DNA from: Rikenellaceae bacterium
Lineage (GTDB): Bacteria > Bacteroidota > Bacteroidia > Bacteroidales > UBA932
DNA length: 41,568 nt
Direction: 5' to 3'
Assembly: GCA_900771005.1 (NCBI GenBank)
Contig: CAAGMI010000311.1
Coordinates: forward strand, 1-41,568
Shown: positions 24,374 through 32,798 of the stretch, piece by piece
Layout of the letters: each line of letters starts with the position of its first letter
How positions within the stretch are numbered: position 1 is the stretch's first letter
Notes under the pieces: model-generated
The model's database searches: none
Told to the model about the DNA's origin: nothing
The model's input: the letters and a program-made list of their open reading frames with translations, nothing else
Position numbers and translations under genes: made by a program

Positions 24374-25366
24374 TTATTGCTTGTTTTCCTTGTCTTTCCA
24401 TTCCCATGAATAAATGATGGACTCCACCTGTCTGAGATAATGTCTCTTGTCCAGTCCGGCCGCATATACAAAAGCATCGAGAACGATTATGTCATTGCCG
24501 TCCAGACTGTAGAAAGAGTGTGAGACGAAAGGACCTCCCATGAAATCGTTCTCCACTTCCCACAATCCCCTGGTCTGGGCGAAACTTCTGCCGTTATATT
24601 TGACATATTCCACGGAAGGGGTGAAGAAAGTCCCTGTCGTCATATATGTGTTGTCGAACATTCCGGGTACGTTGTTCTTGAGGATCTCATTCCTGTGCGC
24701 TATGATATTGTCCACAGAGAGATCGTTCTGCCCGCTTGCAGGATACTTGTAGATAAGAATGCCCTGATTTGTGTGCTGCTTGACGTCCGCTATCCAGATG
24801 AAGTCATCCGTCTTCTTCATAAGCTTGTAGCCGGAAGGGAAATGGGGTGAACCGCCGAAGGCTGCAGCCACCTGCGGTGCGATGGACTTCTCTTCGTACA
24901 GGATTGAATTGTGTATGATCCTGTCCCTCTCGGCCTGCTCTATGGTGTTGATGATCTGCTTTCCTTCTTTCTGAAGCATTTCTATGGCGCTCTGCCCGTC
25001 CGCCGCGCTTATCTGGATGACACACTGCGGGCTGGACCAGACATCCTTGAAGTATTTGACTCCGAACGATGCCGCCTGCGGGTCGATGTCGATCTTCACG
25101 ATGTTCCTGTGTACCTTGAAAAGATCAGTGAACCCGGTCGGGATTACATTTACCAGTGTGTAGAGAGGTTCCCTCTGTGGCAGGAACGGGAAATCTGCGG
25201 CGAGAAGGCCGCGGACCTCATCTCCGAGGTTGCCTTCCCAATAGGATTTCTCAACGACGACAATTACTTCCCCCGCCTTTCCGCTGACATTCGGGAGGAG
25301 GGTCCGGGTCCCCTTGCAGGACACCGCTACGAGGGCGATTGTCAAGAAAGCTAGTATTTTTCTCAT
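24374..25366 (-). CDS. DUF4837-family lipoprotein
   Basis: A 330-residue protein with a lipobox ending VAVSC (Cys17). The mature part begins KGTRTLLPNVSGKAGEVIVVVEKSYWEG, then has a FPFLPQREPLYTLVNVIP stretch and a C-terminal GGPFVSHSFYSLDGNDIIVLDAFVYA, which agrees with DUF4837 of Bacteroidota as I recall it. Function is unknown. In several genomes the family sits beside rseP and dxr, as here (rseP is four bases upstream). It is likely periplasmic or surface-attached. The GH3 gene starts three bases downstream, so all are probably one transcript. Confidence 0.8.
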   Translation of the reverse strand: MRKILAFLTIALVAVSCKGTRTLLPNVSGKAGEVIVVVEKSYWEGNLGDEVRGLLAADFPFLPQREPLYTLVNVIPTGFTDLFKVHRNIVKIDIDPQAASFGVKYFKDVWSSPQCVIQISAADGQSAIEMLQKEGKQIINTIEQAERDRIIHNSILYEEKSIAPQVAAAFGGSPHFPSGYKLMKKTDDFIWIADVKQHTNQGILIYKYPASGQNDLSVDNIIAHRNEILKNNVPGMFDNTYMTTGTFFTPSVEYVKYNGRSFAQTRGLWEVENDFMGGPFVSHSFYSLDGNDIIVLDAFVYAAGLDKRHYLRQVESIIYSWEWKDKENKQ

Positions 25367-25370
25367 GGCA

Positions 25371-26672
25371 TTAATGTATTAGTCTTCCGATATCGTTGCC
25401 GAAAGCCAGAAGCATCAGCATCAGTAACAGGAAGAGGCCTATATATTGTGTGATTACAAGGAATTTTTCACTCGGTTTCCTTCCGGTTATCATCTCGTAC
25501 AGCACAAAGACTATATGTCCTCCGTCAAGACCGGGTATCGGAATCAGGTTCATCACGCCCAGCATTATAGAAAGCAGGGCGAGGATGCTCATAAACTGAT
25601 ACCAGTCCCAGCTGCTCGGGAAGACCTGTCCTATCGCTATGAAACTGCCCACGGACTTGTATGCACCCGTTGAAGGTCTGGCAAGAAGTCTGAGGTCGCT
25701 GAGATATCCTCCGACGGTTTCCATCGCCATATTGAATCCTGCCGGTATGGCGGATAGGAAGTCATACCTTTCCGTGCATATGCTTGGGTTCTTGATGGTA
25801 ACTCCGAGCATGGCTGACGTATCCACGTATGCGGTGATGTCCAAGGCCTGCCCGTCCGCTCTTACGACTGAGATTACAGTGCTGTCACCGGCACATTCCT
25901 GAAGCAGGGGCCTTGCCTGGTTGACGTACCGCACATCCGTTCCGCCTATGGCGCAGATCCTGTCCCCCTTCATCAATCCGGCATCCAGGGCTGTCGTGGA
26001 GACGACTGAATCAATGACGAAAGGAAGCGCGAGATCGAACATGAGAGGGGAATTGATCACGTTGCCTATCAGAGCGTGGTCAATGTATATATCCAGAGTG
26101 TCCGTGTCTCTCTGCACTACGGCCTTGCTGACATTCCTTCTTGCAAGGTCGGCCTGAAGCATGCCGAAATTCTCAGGCTCGTAATCGTCGAATCTTATGA
26201 TGTGGTCCCCGTCCCTGAATCCCATTTCATAGGCCAGCTCATTCACGGCGATATGGGCATCCTCGTTGCTGATATATGATTTCCCCCAGATCCCCATTAT
26301 GGCGCAGTAGACCGCGATTGCGAATATGAAGTTGTACAGCACGCCTCCCGCCATCACAAGCAGCCTCTGCCAGGCCGGATGGGTGCGGAACTCCCAATCC
26401 TGAGGTTTCTTCTTCAGTGATTCGAGATCCATGGATTCATCCACCATACCGGCTATCTTGCAGTATCCTCCCAGAGGCAGCCATCCTATGCCGTATTCAG
26501 TTTCTCCTATACGGAATTTGAGAAGTCTTTTGTCCCCGATATCGAAAAACAGGTAAAATTTCTCCACCCTGATATGGAAGAGCTTGGCGAAAGTGAAATG
26601 CCCGAACTCATGAAGGATGATCAGGATTGAAAGAGCAAGAATAACCTGCAGTGTTTTAATCAAGGCAATCAT
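25371..26672 (-). CDS. rseP: RseP-type site-2 intramembrane metalloprotease
   Basis: A 433-residue membrane protein. The zinc-binding motif HEFGH is at residues 21-25 inside the first membrane helix, and the second metal ligand motif is NLIPIPGLDGGHIVF near the C-terminus. Between them are one or two PDZ-like domains (around AYEMGFRDGDHIIRF and DAGLMKGDRICAIGG). The enzyme cuts transmembrane segments of anti-sigma factors or signal peptides within the inner membrane. Its start overlaps dxr by 17 bases, the common dxr-rseP arrangement. The natural substrate here is not visible in the window. Confidence 0.95.
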   Translation of the reverse strand: MIALIKTLQVILALSILIILHEFGHFTFAKLFHIRVEKFYLFFDIGDKRLLKFRIGETEYGIGWLPLGGYCKIAGMVDESMDLESLKKKPQDWEFRTHPAWQRLLVMAGGVLYNFIFAIAVYCAIMGIWGKSYISNEDAHIAVNELAYEMGFRDGDHIIRFDDYEPENFGMLQADLARRNVSKAVVQRDTDTLDIYIDHALIGNVINSPLMFDLALPFVIDSVVSTTALDAGLMKGDRICAIGGTDVRYVNQARPLLQECAGDSTVISVVRADGQALDITAYVDTSAMLGVTIKNPSICTERYDFLSAIPAGFNMAMETVGGYLSDLRLLARPSTGAYKSVGSFIAIGQVFPSSWDWYQFMSILALLSIMLGVMNLIPIPGLDGGHIVFVLYEMITGRKPSEKFLVITQYIGLFLLLMLMLLAFGNDIGRLIH

Positions 26673-27810
26673 TTGCTATGGATGCTGTTTCACGGTTGGT
26701 CTCGAATATATCGTTCAAGTCGGGGTCCTTCACAAAATTAAGGCGCTCAAGACATTTCGCGTTGATTCTGGCTATGTCGAAATATCCGATCTCGTTTCTA
26801 AGGAACTTCGCGACGGCCACTTCGTTGGCTGCATTCAGGGCGCACGGGGCGTTACCGCCTCTCTCAATGGCCTCGTATGCGAGTCTCAGGCAAGGGAATT
26901 TGTCAAGGTCCGGTTTGCCGAAAGTGATCGACCCGAGCTCGGCGAAGTCCAGTTTTCTGTTTCCCACCGTCAGTCTTGAAGGGAAACTCAGGGCGAATCC
27001 GATAGGTTCTCTCATATCGGGACATCCCAGCTGAGCTATTACGGCACCGTCCTTGAATTCCACCATCGAATGTATGATTGATTCGGGCTGTATGACGACA
27101 TTGATCCGTTCAGGATTGACGTCAAATAGCCATTTCGCCTCTATGACCTCAAATCCTTTGTTCATCATTGTGGCGGAATCGATGGTCACCTTCGCCCCCA
27201 TGTTCCAGTTCGGATGCTTGAGAGCCTGGGCTGCCGTAGCACCGGACATCTGTTCCTTGCTCCAGGTCCTGAAAGGCCCTCCGGATGCGGTGAGGTGGAT
27301 CTTCTCTATCTCATTCCCCTGAGCTGCGAGCAGGCACTGAAAGATAGCGGAATGCTCGGAGTCAACCGGCAGGATCAGGGCGTTGTGGGCTCTCATCGTC
27401 CCGGTGACTATGCTTCCCGCTGCAACCAGAGTCTCCTTGTTGGCGAGAGCCACTATTTTCCCGGCTTCCAGCGCGGCGATAGTCGGCTTCAATCCGCTGA
27501 ATCCCACCATGGCCCCAACGACGATGTCCACGTTGTCCGCTCTGACGAGGCTGCACAGGCTCTCCTCTCCTTCCCAGACTTTTGAATCGCTGTCTCGCAG
27601 GTCATCGGACAGGGAATCGTATTTCAGCTCGTTGCAGATAACTACATTCGCGACATCAAATTCCCTGGCCTGGCTGGCCAGAAGCTCGGCATTGTTCCTG
27701 CCGCTTATCATCACGACTTCGAAAAGGTCGCGGTGCTGTCTTATGACATCGAGCGTCTGTGTTCCGATGGATCCGGTGGATCCCAATATCGCTATCCTTC
27801 TTTTAGGCAT
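26656..27810 (-). CDS. dxr: 1-deoxy-D-xylulose-5-phosphate reductoisomerase
   Basis: A 384-residue enzyme. The NADPH-binding start is RRIAILGSTGSIGTQTLDVI. NKETLVAAG, PVDSEHSAIFQCL, LTASGGPFR, HPNWNMGAKVTIDSATMMNKGFEVIEA and IIHSMVEFKDG are the family's substrate and metal site motifs. It converts DXP to methylerythritol phosphate, the committed step of the MEP isoprenoid pathway. That pathway feeds UppS, encoded at 9939. The gene is 17 bases after the M23 gene and overlaps rseP. Confidence 0.98.
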   Translation of the reverse strand: MPKRRIAILGSTGSIGTQTLDVIRQHRDLFEVVMISGRNNAELLASQAREFDVANVVICNELKYDSLSDDLRDSDSKVWEGEESLCSLVRADNVDIVVGAMVGFSGLKPTIAALEAGKIVALANKETLVAAGSIVTGTMRAHNALILPVDSEHSAIFQCLLAAQGNEIEKIHLTASGGPFRTWSKEQMSGATAAQALKHPNWNMGAKVTIDSATMMNKGFEVIEAKWLFDVNPERINVVIQPESIIHSMVEFKDGAVIAQLGCPDMREPIGFALSFPSRLTVGNRKLDFAELGSITFGKPDLDKFPCLRLAYEAIERGGNAPCALNAANEVAVAKFLRNEIGYFDIARINAKCLERLNFVKDPDLNDIFETNRETASIANDCLD

Positions 27811-27827
27811 CCTGAATGTCGTATTTT

Positions 27828-28676
27828 CTAGAAACTGATGTACAGTGTCGGATCGATGGCCTTGCCGTCATGCCACAACTCGAAATGCAGGTGCTCGCCT
27901 GAGGTAAGGGAACCGGTACTGCCGACAAGAGCTATAGGCGTGCCGGCGCTTACGACATCACCCACATCCTTGAGCAGCTTCATATTGTGTCTGTATGATG
28001 AGACCAGGTCGCCTGAATGCTGTACCTGTATCGTATATCCGGAATCTTCGCTCCATCCCGAGAAAATGACAGTTCCGTCCAGAGTCGCCTTCACCACTGA
28101 ATTCGCCGGGGCCGAGATGTCTATCCCCGGGTGGTTGTTCCTGTCGAAAGGATTGGAAATAACTCCCACGAGAGGTGTGAAGAAATGGCGTCCTTCGATA
28201 GGGAGGTTCCTCGGCCTCTCGGCAAGGGTGAACTGCTCTTCACTCATTACGGTCTCCCGGAGGATTGAATCCTGCCTGTTCAGCTCCTCGATGGACTTGC
28301 TCTTGAGAAAATTAACCTTCCCTTCGGACACCATGCTGTCGAGGCTGAGTATCTCTTCGCCGGAAATGACTCTGGCAAGATTCTCCGAATACAGTTCCCA
28401 GCGTGTGAGCATACTTTCCAGAGAGTCTATCTTCAGGGCATTGTCTATCGCATCCTTCCTTGAATGGGAGTCCGGGTATCCGGGAATCGTCGCTCTTATC
28501 GGGGTGAACGCTATTATGCAGTATATGGCGCCGATGACAACTACGGCGGCCGTGATGGAAGCGACAATAAGACCTGTCTTCGAGAATCTGAATGACTTTA
28601 TCTGCTTGTGGGATTCGTCTTCCGCGAGCATAAGTCTGTAAACTTTATTCCATTCCCTGGAATTTTGTCTTCCCAT
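27828..28676 (-). CDS. M23-family metalloendopeptidase with one membrane helix
   Basis: A 282-residue protein. A short basic cytoplasmic tail is followed by a membrane helix at about 33-54 (IVASITAAVVVIGAIYCIIAF), a helical region, and a C-terminal M23 domain. The zinc ligands are visible: HPGID (H-x3-D) and GEHLHFELWHDG (H-x-H), so it is predicted active. Such enzymes cut the peptide cross-links of peptidoglycan in the periplasm. It heads the run leading to dxr and rseP. Its first codons contain the -33 box of the divergent ruvX promoter, so the two genes share control DNA. Confidence 0.92.
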   Translation of the reverse strand: MGRQNSREWNKVYRLMLAEDESHKQIKSFRFSKTGLIVASITAAVVVIGAIYCIIAFTPIRATIPGYPDSHSRKDAIDNALKIDSLESMLTRWELYSENLARVISGEEILSLDSMVSEGKVNFLKSKSIEELNRQDSILRETVMSEEQFTLAERPRNLPIEGRHFFTPLVGVISNPFDRNNHPGIDISAPANSVVKATLDGTVIFSGWSEDSGYTIQVQHSGDLVSSYRHNMKLLKDVGDVVSAGTPIALVGSTGSLTSGEHLHFELWHDGKAIDPTLYISF

Positions 28677-28694
28677 ACTTTTAGTTTAAATTTG
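28665..28694 (+). promoter_or_regulatory. ruvX promoter
   Basis: TTG (28665-28667, within TTTTG) is followed after 19 bases by TAAATTTG (28687-28694), matching the Bacteroides consensus. The -7 box ends seven bases before the ruvX ATG, so the transcript would be nearly leaderless. The -33 box lies within the first codons of the divergent M23 gene. Confidence 0.7.
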
Positions 28695-28701
28695 CAAGGA
28701 T

Positions 28702-29112
28702 ATGAACAGGACCATCGGTATAGATTACGGAAGAGCCAGAGTCGGCGTCGCAGTAAGTGATCCGCTCGGCATATTCGCATCTCCACTGGAAACGGTGCCT
28801 GCTACAAAGATAATAGAATATCTCAAAAATTATGCCCGTTCCGAGACTGTAGTCCGTTTTGTTGTCGGCTATCCGATGAATCTCAACGGAGCGCCGTCAG
28901 AAGCGGCTGCGGATGTGGATGTTTTCCTGAAACAGCTGTCTGCCGAGTTTCCTGGAATACCTGTTGCCCTTGAGGATGAGCGCTTTACTTCCGTGCTGGC
29001 CCACAGGGCGATGATAGAAGGGGGAATGAAAAAAAGTGACAGAAGAGATAAAAATTCTGTGGACAGGATCAGTGCGGCAATAATTTTGCAGGGATTTTTG
29101 GACAGAAAATGA
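28702..29112 (+). CDS. ruvX: Holliday junction resolvase-like protein YqgF/RuvX
   Basis: A 136-residue protein of the RNase H fold: TIGIDYGRARVGVAVSDPLG at the start supplies the first acidic residue, VVGYPMNLNGAPSEAA follows, and EDERFTSVLAHRAM and DRRDKNSVDRISAAIILQGFL provide the later acidic residues. Members are proposed as Holliday junction resolvases or as nucleases in 16S rRNA maturation; both roles have been reported for the family. The stop overlaps the def start (ATGA). Confidence 0.93.
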   Translation: MNRTIGIDYGRARVGVAVSDPLGIFASPLETVPATKIIEYLKNYARSETVVRFVVGYPMNLNGAPSEAAADVDVFLKQLSAEFPGIPVALEDERFTSVLAHRAMIEGGMKKSDRRDKNSVDRISAAIILQGFLDRK

Positions 29113-29663
29113 TTAAACCGATTTATCTATACGGTTCGGAAGTGCTTCGCAGGAAAGCGGAGCCGGCGGACCTGACAAAGAAAGAGGAGCTAGCCTCCCT
29201 GATAACCGATCTCAAGGATACGCTCGTGAAGTCTGAGGGTTGTGGTCTGGCTGCCCCGCAGATAGGCGTGAGCCTGCGTGTGCTGATAGTGGACGGCAAT
29301 GACATGACTGATATCTATCCATATCTTGCCGGCTTCAGCAGGGTGATGATCAACCCTGTGGTCATTGAGGAGGACAGCCGCAACTGCGAGTTCTCCGAGG
29401 GTTGCCTCAGTGTGCCCGGCGTGTATGCCGACATAGTAAGGCCGGCCTCCATCAAGGTGGAATATTACGATGAAAATCTGGAAAAGAGGGTCGAGACCTT
29501 CGACAAGTTCGGCTGCCGTATGATCCAGCACGAAATGAGTCATCTTGACGGATGCCTGTTCACGGACCTGGCGGCTCCGATACGCCGTAAAATGCTCTCG
29601 AAGAAACTGTCCAATATCTCGAAGGGAAAGGTCTCCACTCATTATATCTCAAAAATCAAGTAG
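29109..29663 (+). CDS. def: Peptide deformylase
   Basis: A 184-residue enzyme with the three deformylase motifs: GCGLAAPQIG, EGCLSVPG (metal-binding cysteine) and QHEMSHLDG (HExxH). It removes the formyl group from the N-terminal methionine of new proteins. The start overlaps the ruvX stop by four bases; phosphomannomutase follows two bases after its stop. Motifs are complete, so it should be active. Confidence 0.98.
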   Translation: MIKPIYLYGSEVLRRKAEPADLTKKEELASLITDLKDTLVKSEGCGLAAPQIGVSLRVLIVDGNDMTDIYPYLAGFSRVMINPVVIEEDSRNCEFSEGCLSVPGVYADIVRPASIKVEYYDENLEKRVETFDKFGCRMIQHEMSHLDGCLFTDLAAPIRRKMLSKKLSNISKGKVSTHYISKIK

Positions 29664-29665
29664 TT

Positions 29666-31030
29666 ATGGGCGCATTTCACGCATATGACATCAGAGGTAT
29701 ATACAATGTTGACTTTGACAAGACCCTGGCCTACAAGGTCGGGTATTTCGTGCCCGAGCTTCTGAAGGCGGACAAAGTGCTGGTGGGAAGGGACTGCAGA
29801 GTCTCATCCGAAGAGATACACGATGCCCTGGTGCGCGGAATATGCGATTCCGGAGCGGACGTATATGATATCGGTCTGAGCAGCACTCCTCTCGTGTACT
29901 TCGGTACGGCGAAATACGGCTTCAAGGCTTCGGTACAGATAACCGCATCACACAATCCCGCCGAGTACAACGGCATGAAGGTTTCGCGCGAAAACGCTCT
30001 TCCCGTAGGTTTGGAAAGTGGTCTTGGACAGATAAAAGAATGGATTGACGCGGGCAGGGACATGCCGGTGGCCTCAAGGAAAGGGACGGTTCACGAGATG
30101 GACATACGCAAGGATTATCTTGATTTCCAACGTGGTTTCCTTGGGGATTTCTCTTCGCTGAACATAGCGTTCGACCTTTCCAACGGTATGGCGAACCTGT
30201 TCGCGAAAGACATTTTCGGGGACCGGCCTTCTTATATTTTCGATACCATAGATGGCAGTTTCCCGAATCACGAGCCTAATCCGTTGATCCCTAAGAACGT
30301 GGAACCTTTGCGTGAACTGGTCAGGAAGACCGGAGCGGACGTGGGGGTGATATATGACGGGGATGCGGACAGGGTCATGTTCGTGGACGAACAGGCCAGA
30401 TTCGTGTCTCCGGACCTTGTGATAGCCCTGATGAGCAAATATTTCTGCGGACTGCGTGGCGAGAAGAACCCTCGTGTCCTTCAGGAAATACGCAGCTCCA
30501 AGGCAGTGGGCGAGTACCTTTCTCCTCTAGGTGTGGATCTGCATACCTGGAAGGTGGGGAGAGCCAATGCCGCGGTAAAACTGCGTGAGATAGACGGGTT
30601 GTGGGGAGGAGAACTTGCCGGGCATTATTACTTCAAGGATTTCTACTATTCGGACAGCGGAATCCTGGCATCCATAATCGTGCTGCGGATAGTATCTGAG
30701 CTCAAGAAAGAAGGCCGCACACTCGGAATGGCCATGGATGAGATATCCGCATACTTCAATTCCGGGGAAATCAATTTCAGGATAGAGGACAAGCAGGGGG
30801 CGATGGATGCGTTGAAAAATCATTTCTCCGCTTTGGAAACGCCTGAAAAGGTGATGGATTTCGACGGCTACAGACTTGAATTCCCGCAGTGGTGGTTCAA
30901 TGTCCGTCCTTCAAATACGGAACCGTACCTTCGCTTCATATGCGAAGCAACTACGGAAGAATTGTTGCAACAGAAGATTGATGAGGCGCAGACGATTCTC
31001 GAAAGGGAATTCGGCGCAGTCAGAGCATGA
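29666..31030 (+). CDS. Phosphomannomutase/phosphoglucomutase
   Basis: A 454-residue alpha-D-phosphohexomutase. It starts FHAYDIRGIYN, has the phosphoserine loop QITASHNPAEYNGMK, the metal loop YDGDADRVMFVDE and the sugar-binding loop WGGELAGHYYF; the phosphate-binding C-terminal domain reads RPSNTEPYLRFICE. It interconverts hexose 1- and 6-phosphates, most likely mannose or glucose, feeding nucleotide sugars for capsule, LPS or glycoprotein synthesis. The exact sugar cannot be fixed from sequence alone. The stop overlaps the start of the M23-LysM gene (ATGATGA-type overlap). Confidence 0.93.
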   Translation: MGAFHAYDIRGIYNVDFDKTLAYKVGYFVPELLKADKVLVGRDCRVSSEEIHDALVRGICDSGADVYDIGLSSTPLVYFGTAKYGFKASVQITASHNPAEYNGMKVSRENALPVGLESGLGQIKEWIDAGRDMPVASRKGTVHEMDIRKDYLDFQRGFLGDFSSLNIAFDLSNGMANLFAKDIFGDRPSYIFDTIDGSFPNHEPNPLIPKNVEPLRELVRKTGADVGVIYDGDADRVMFVDEQARFVSPDLVIALMSKYFCGLRGEKNPRVLQEIRSSKAVGEYLSPLGVDLHTWKVGRANAAVKLREIDGLWGGELAGHYYFKDFYYSDSGILASIIVLRIVSELKKEGRTLGMAMDEISAYFNSGEINFRIEDKQGAMDALKNHFSALETPEKVMDFDGYRLEFPQWWFNVRPSNTEPYLRFICEATTEELLQQKIDEAQTILEREFGAVRA

Positions 31031-32064
31031 TGAGAAAGATTATTACACTGACCGTGGCGTTCGTGGCCATTTCGATGTCGATGGCGGCGCAGCAGACAGA
31101 GCAGATGTCCATGAAGGTGGCGAGGACTCTGGTGCCCAGGCCTAACATCGCTCCGGTAAAATCAATGATACCTGCAGAGACCACTCCAGGGGTGGATACG
31201 CTCCTGACGTCCGATCCGGGCATTATGATAGTGCTTCGTTCGGACAATACCTGGGACTATATCAAGAACAGGGATTGGATAGACAATGACATCGTTTACA
31301 AGACTGCCTGGGATCACAGTCAGATCAAGTGCTATGATGTCAAGTACGAGGATCTCCCAATCAGGGCAACGTTGTGGCTGGTGGATTCTACTACAAGGTT
31401 CTACTGTCCGTACCAGACGAAGGTCTTCTCCAAGTTCGGTTACCGCAGGGGCAGGCAGCACACGGGAGTTGACCTCCCTTATGCGAAAGGGACTCCTGTC
31501 GGGGCGGCATTCGAAGGGAAAGTGAGATATGCCAAGCGCTGCGGAGGATACGGCAATCTCGTCGTGATCAGACATCCCAACGGGCTTGAAACCTTCTACG
31601 GACATCTCTCTCAAATCAACGTTGAGGAGGACCAGTGGGTCAGCGCCGGAGAGATAATCGGGCTCGGCGGGTCCACGGGGCGTTCCAGCGGCCCGCATCT
31701 CCATTTCGAGACCAGATACATGGGATACGCTTTCGACCCTCAGTGGATAATTGATTTCGAAAAGGGTGAACTCAAGCATGGAGTTTTCGTGCTTCACCGC
31801 AAATATCTCACTCCGGGATCCACCTACGTTCCTGAAACCGAGGATGAGGAGGATGCAATATATCAGTCTGAGGAAGAAGAGAGAGCCGAAGAGGAGCGCA
31901 TAGCCAAGGAGATGGCGGCGGCCAAGTATCACAAGATACGCTCCGGTGATACCCTGTCCAAACTTGCGGTGCAGTATCATACGACGGTAAATGCCATCTG
32001 CAAGCTCAACGGCATCACCACAAAGACGGTACTCAGGCCGGGAAGGACATTGAGAGTAAAATAA
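31027..32064 (+). CDS. Secreted M23 metalloendopeptidase with C-terminal LysM domain
   Basis: A 345-residue protein. The signal peptide ends SMAAQ. The M23 domain is at about 140-245, with ligands QHTGVD (H-x3-D) and GPHLHFETRY (H-x-H), predicted active. A strongly charged Glu-rich linker follows (about 265-295), then a LysM domain at the C-terminus (YHKIRSGDTLSKLAVQYHTTVNAIC). LysM binds glycan strands, so the enzyme is held on peptidoglycan while cutting its cross-links. In many bacteria related proteins activate amidases instead. It overlaps the phosphomannomutase stop and precedes a PorT-like gene. Confidence 0.93.
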   Translation: MMRKIITLTVAFVAISMSMAAQQTEQMSMKVARTLVPRPNIAPVKSMIPAETTPGVDTLLTSDPGIMIVLRSDNTWDYIKNRDWIDNDIVYKTAWDHSQIKCYDVKYEDLPIRATLWLVDSTTRFYCPYQTKVFSKFGYRRGRQHTGVDLPYAKGTPVGAAFEGKVRYAKRCGGYGNLVVIRHPNGLETFYGHLSQINVEEDQWVSAGEIIGLGGSTGRSSGPHLHFETRYMGYAFDPQWIIDFEKGELKHGVFVLHRKYLTPGSTYVPETEDEEDAIYQSEEEERAEEERIAKEMAAAKYHKIRSGDTLSKLAVQYHTTVNAICKLNGITTKTVLRPGRTLRVK

Positions 32065-32076
32065 ATCAATACGGAT

Positions 32077-32685
32077 ATGAACGCTAGAAAATTAATGATC
32101 GCGGCAGCTTTGCTCGTAAGCTGCATTACAGCCCAGGCTCAGACTCAGTTCGGTATCAAGGGCGGATTCTCAGCCAGTTGGATCGTCGGGACAGTTCTCA
32201 ACGGAGATGAAGTGGTGAGCCCTCACAACAACTTCTACGCAGGTGCGACTGCAAGTTGGGAGATCGGTGACATTTTTACCCTGCAGACAGAACTGCTCTA
32301 TGCGGGTAAGGGACACTCCGACAGGAGTACCCTGCTTAACAAGAAATACACAAGGACGCTCGGATACCTCCAGCTGCCTGTGATGTTCGGTGTCAGACTT
32401 GCCGATGACAGGTGCACCCTGATGTTGGGACCGGAACCGGGCTATCTGGTATATGCTTACAAGAACGATTATGGCGTGGAGTCGAGCGGCAAGGAAGAGT
32501 GCAATCCGTTCAACCTTGCGGCTGCCTTTCAGGTTACATATATGATTATCGACGCTGTGGGAATAGATGCGAAATTTGACTGGGGCCTGACAAGGACGTT
32601 CAGTGACAAATACCGTGGAGTAGTCGATGATCCGGGACACAATATGAGTTTCCAGATAGGTGTCTGCTTCAAGTTCGGAGACTGA
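32077..32685 (+). CDS. PorT-like outer membrane beta-barrel protein
   Basis: A 202-residue protein with a signal peptide ending ITAQAQ. The barrel begins TQFGIKGGFSASWIVG and runs as short alternating strands (FTLQTELLYAGKGHSD; GYLQLPVMFGVRLADD), ending MSFQIGVCFKFGD. These are features of the small outer_membrane_beta-barrel (PorT/OmpW-like) proteins of Bacteroidota. Function is not known; it is not assigned to secretion on this evidence. A strong terminator follows. Confidence 0.82.
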   Translation: MNARKLMIAAALLVSCITAQAQTQFGIKGGFSASWIVGTVLNGDEVVSPHNNFYAGATASWEIGDIFTLQTELLYAGKGHSDRSTLLNKKYTRTLGYLQLPVMFGVRLADDRCTLMLGPEPGYLVYAYKNDYGVESSGKEECNPFNLAAAFQVTYMIIDAVGIDAKFDWGLTRTFSDKYRGVVDDPGHNMSFQIGVCFKFGD

Positions 32686-32714
32686 TAATACGGTAAATCA
32701 GCCGTTCGTCGAAG

Positions 32715-32757
32715 GAAACGGGGCATTGGTCGAAACTGACGATGCTCCGTTTCTTTT
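32715..32757 (+). terminator. Terminator after the PorT-like gene
   Basis: A 12-base stem with one mismatch, GAAACGGGGCAT / ATGCTCCGTTTC, with a 15-base loop, followed by TTTT (32754-32757). It separates the ruvX-to-PorT unit from the next operon. Confidence 0.8.
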
Positions 32758-32798
32758 GTGTCATATCTTCGTCAGCGGAAAACAAAAAAGCAAAGGTT

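Noticed and set aside
27838..28641. A 267-residue open frame on the plus strand
   Set aside because: It mirrors the M23 endopeptidase gene, which carries intact zinc ligands, and no start context or family is seen.
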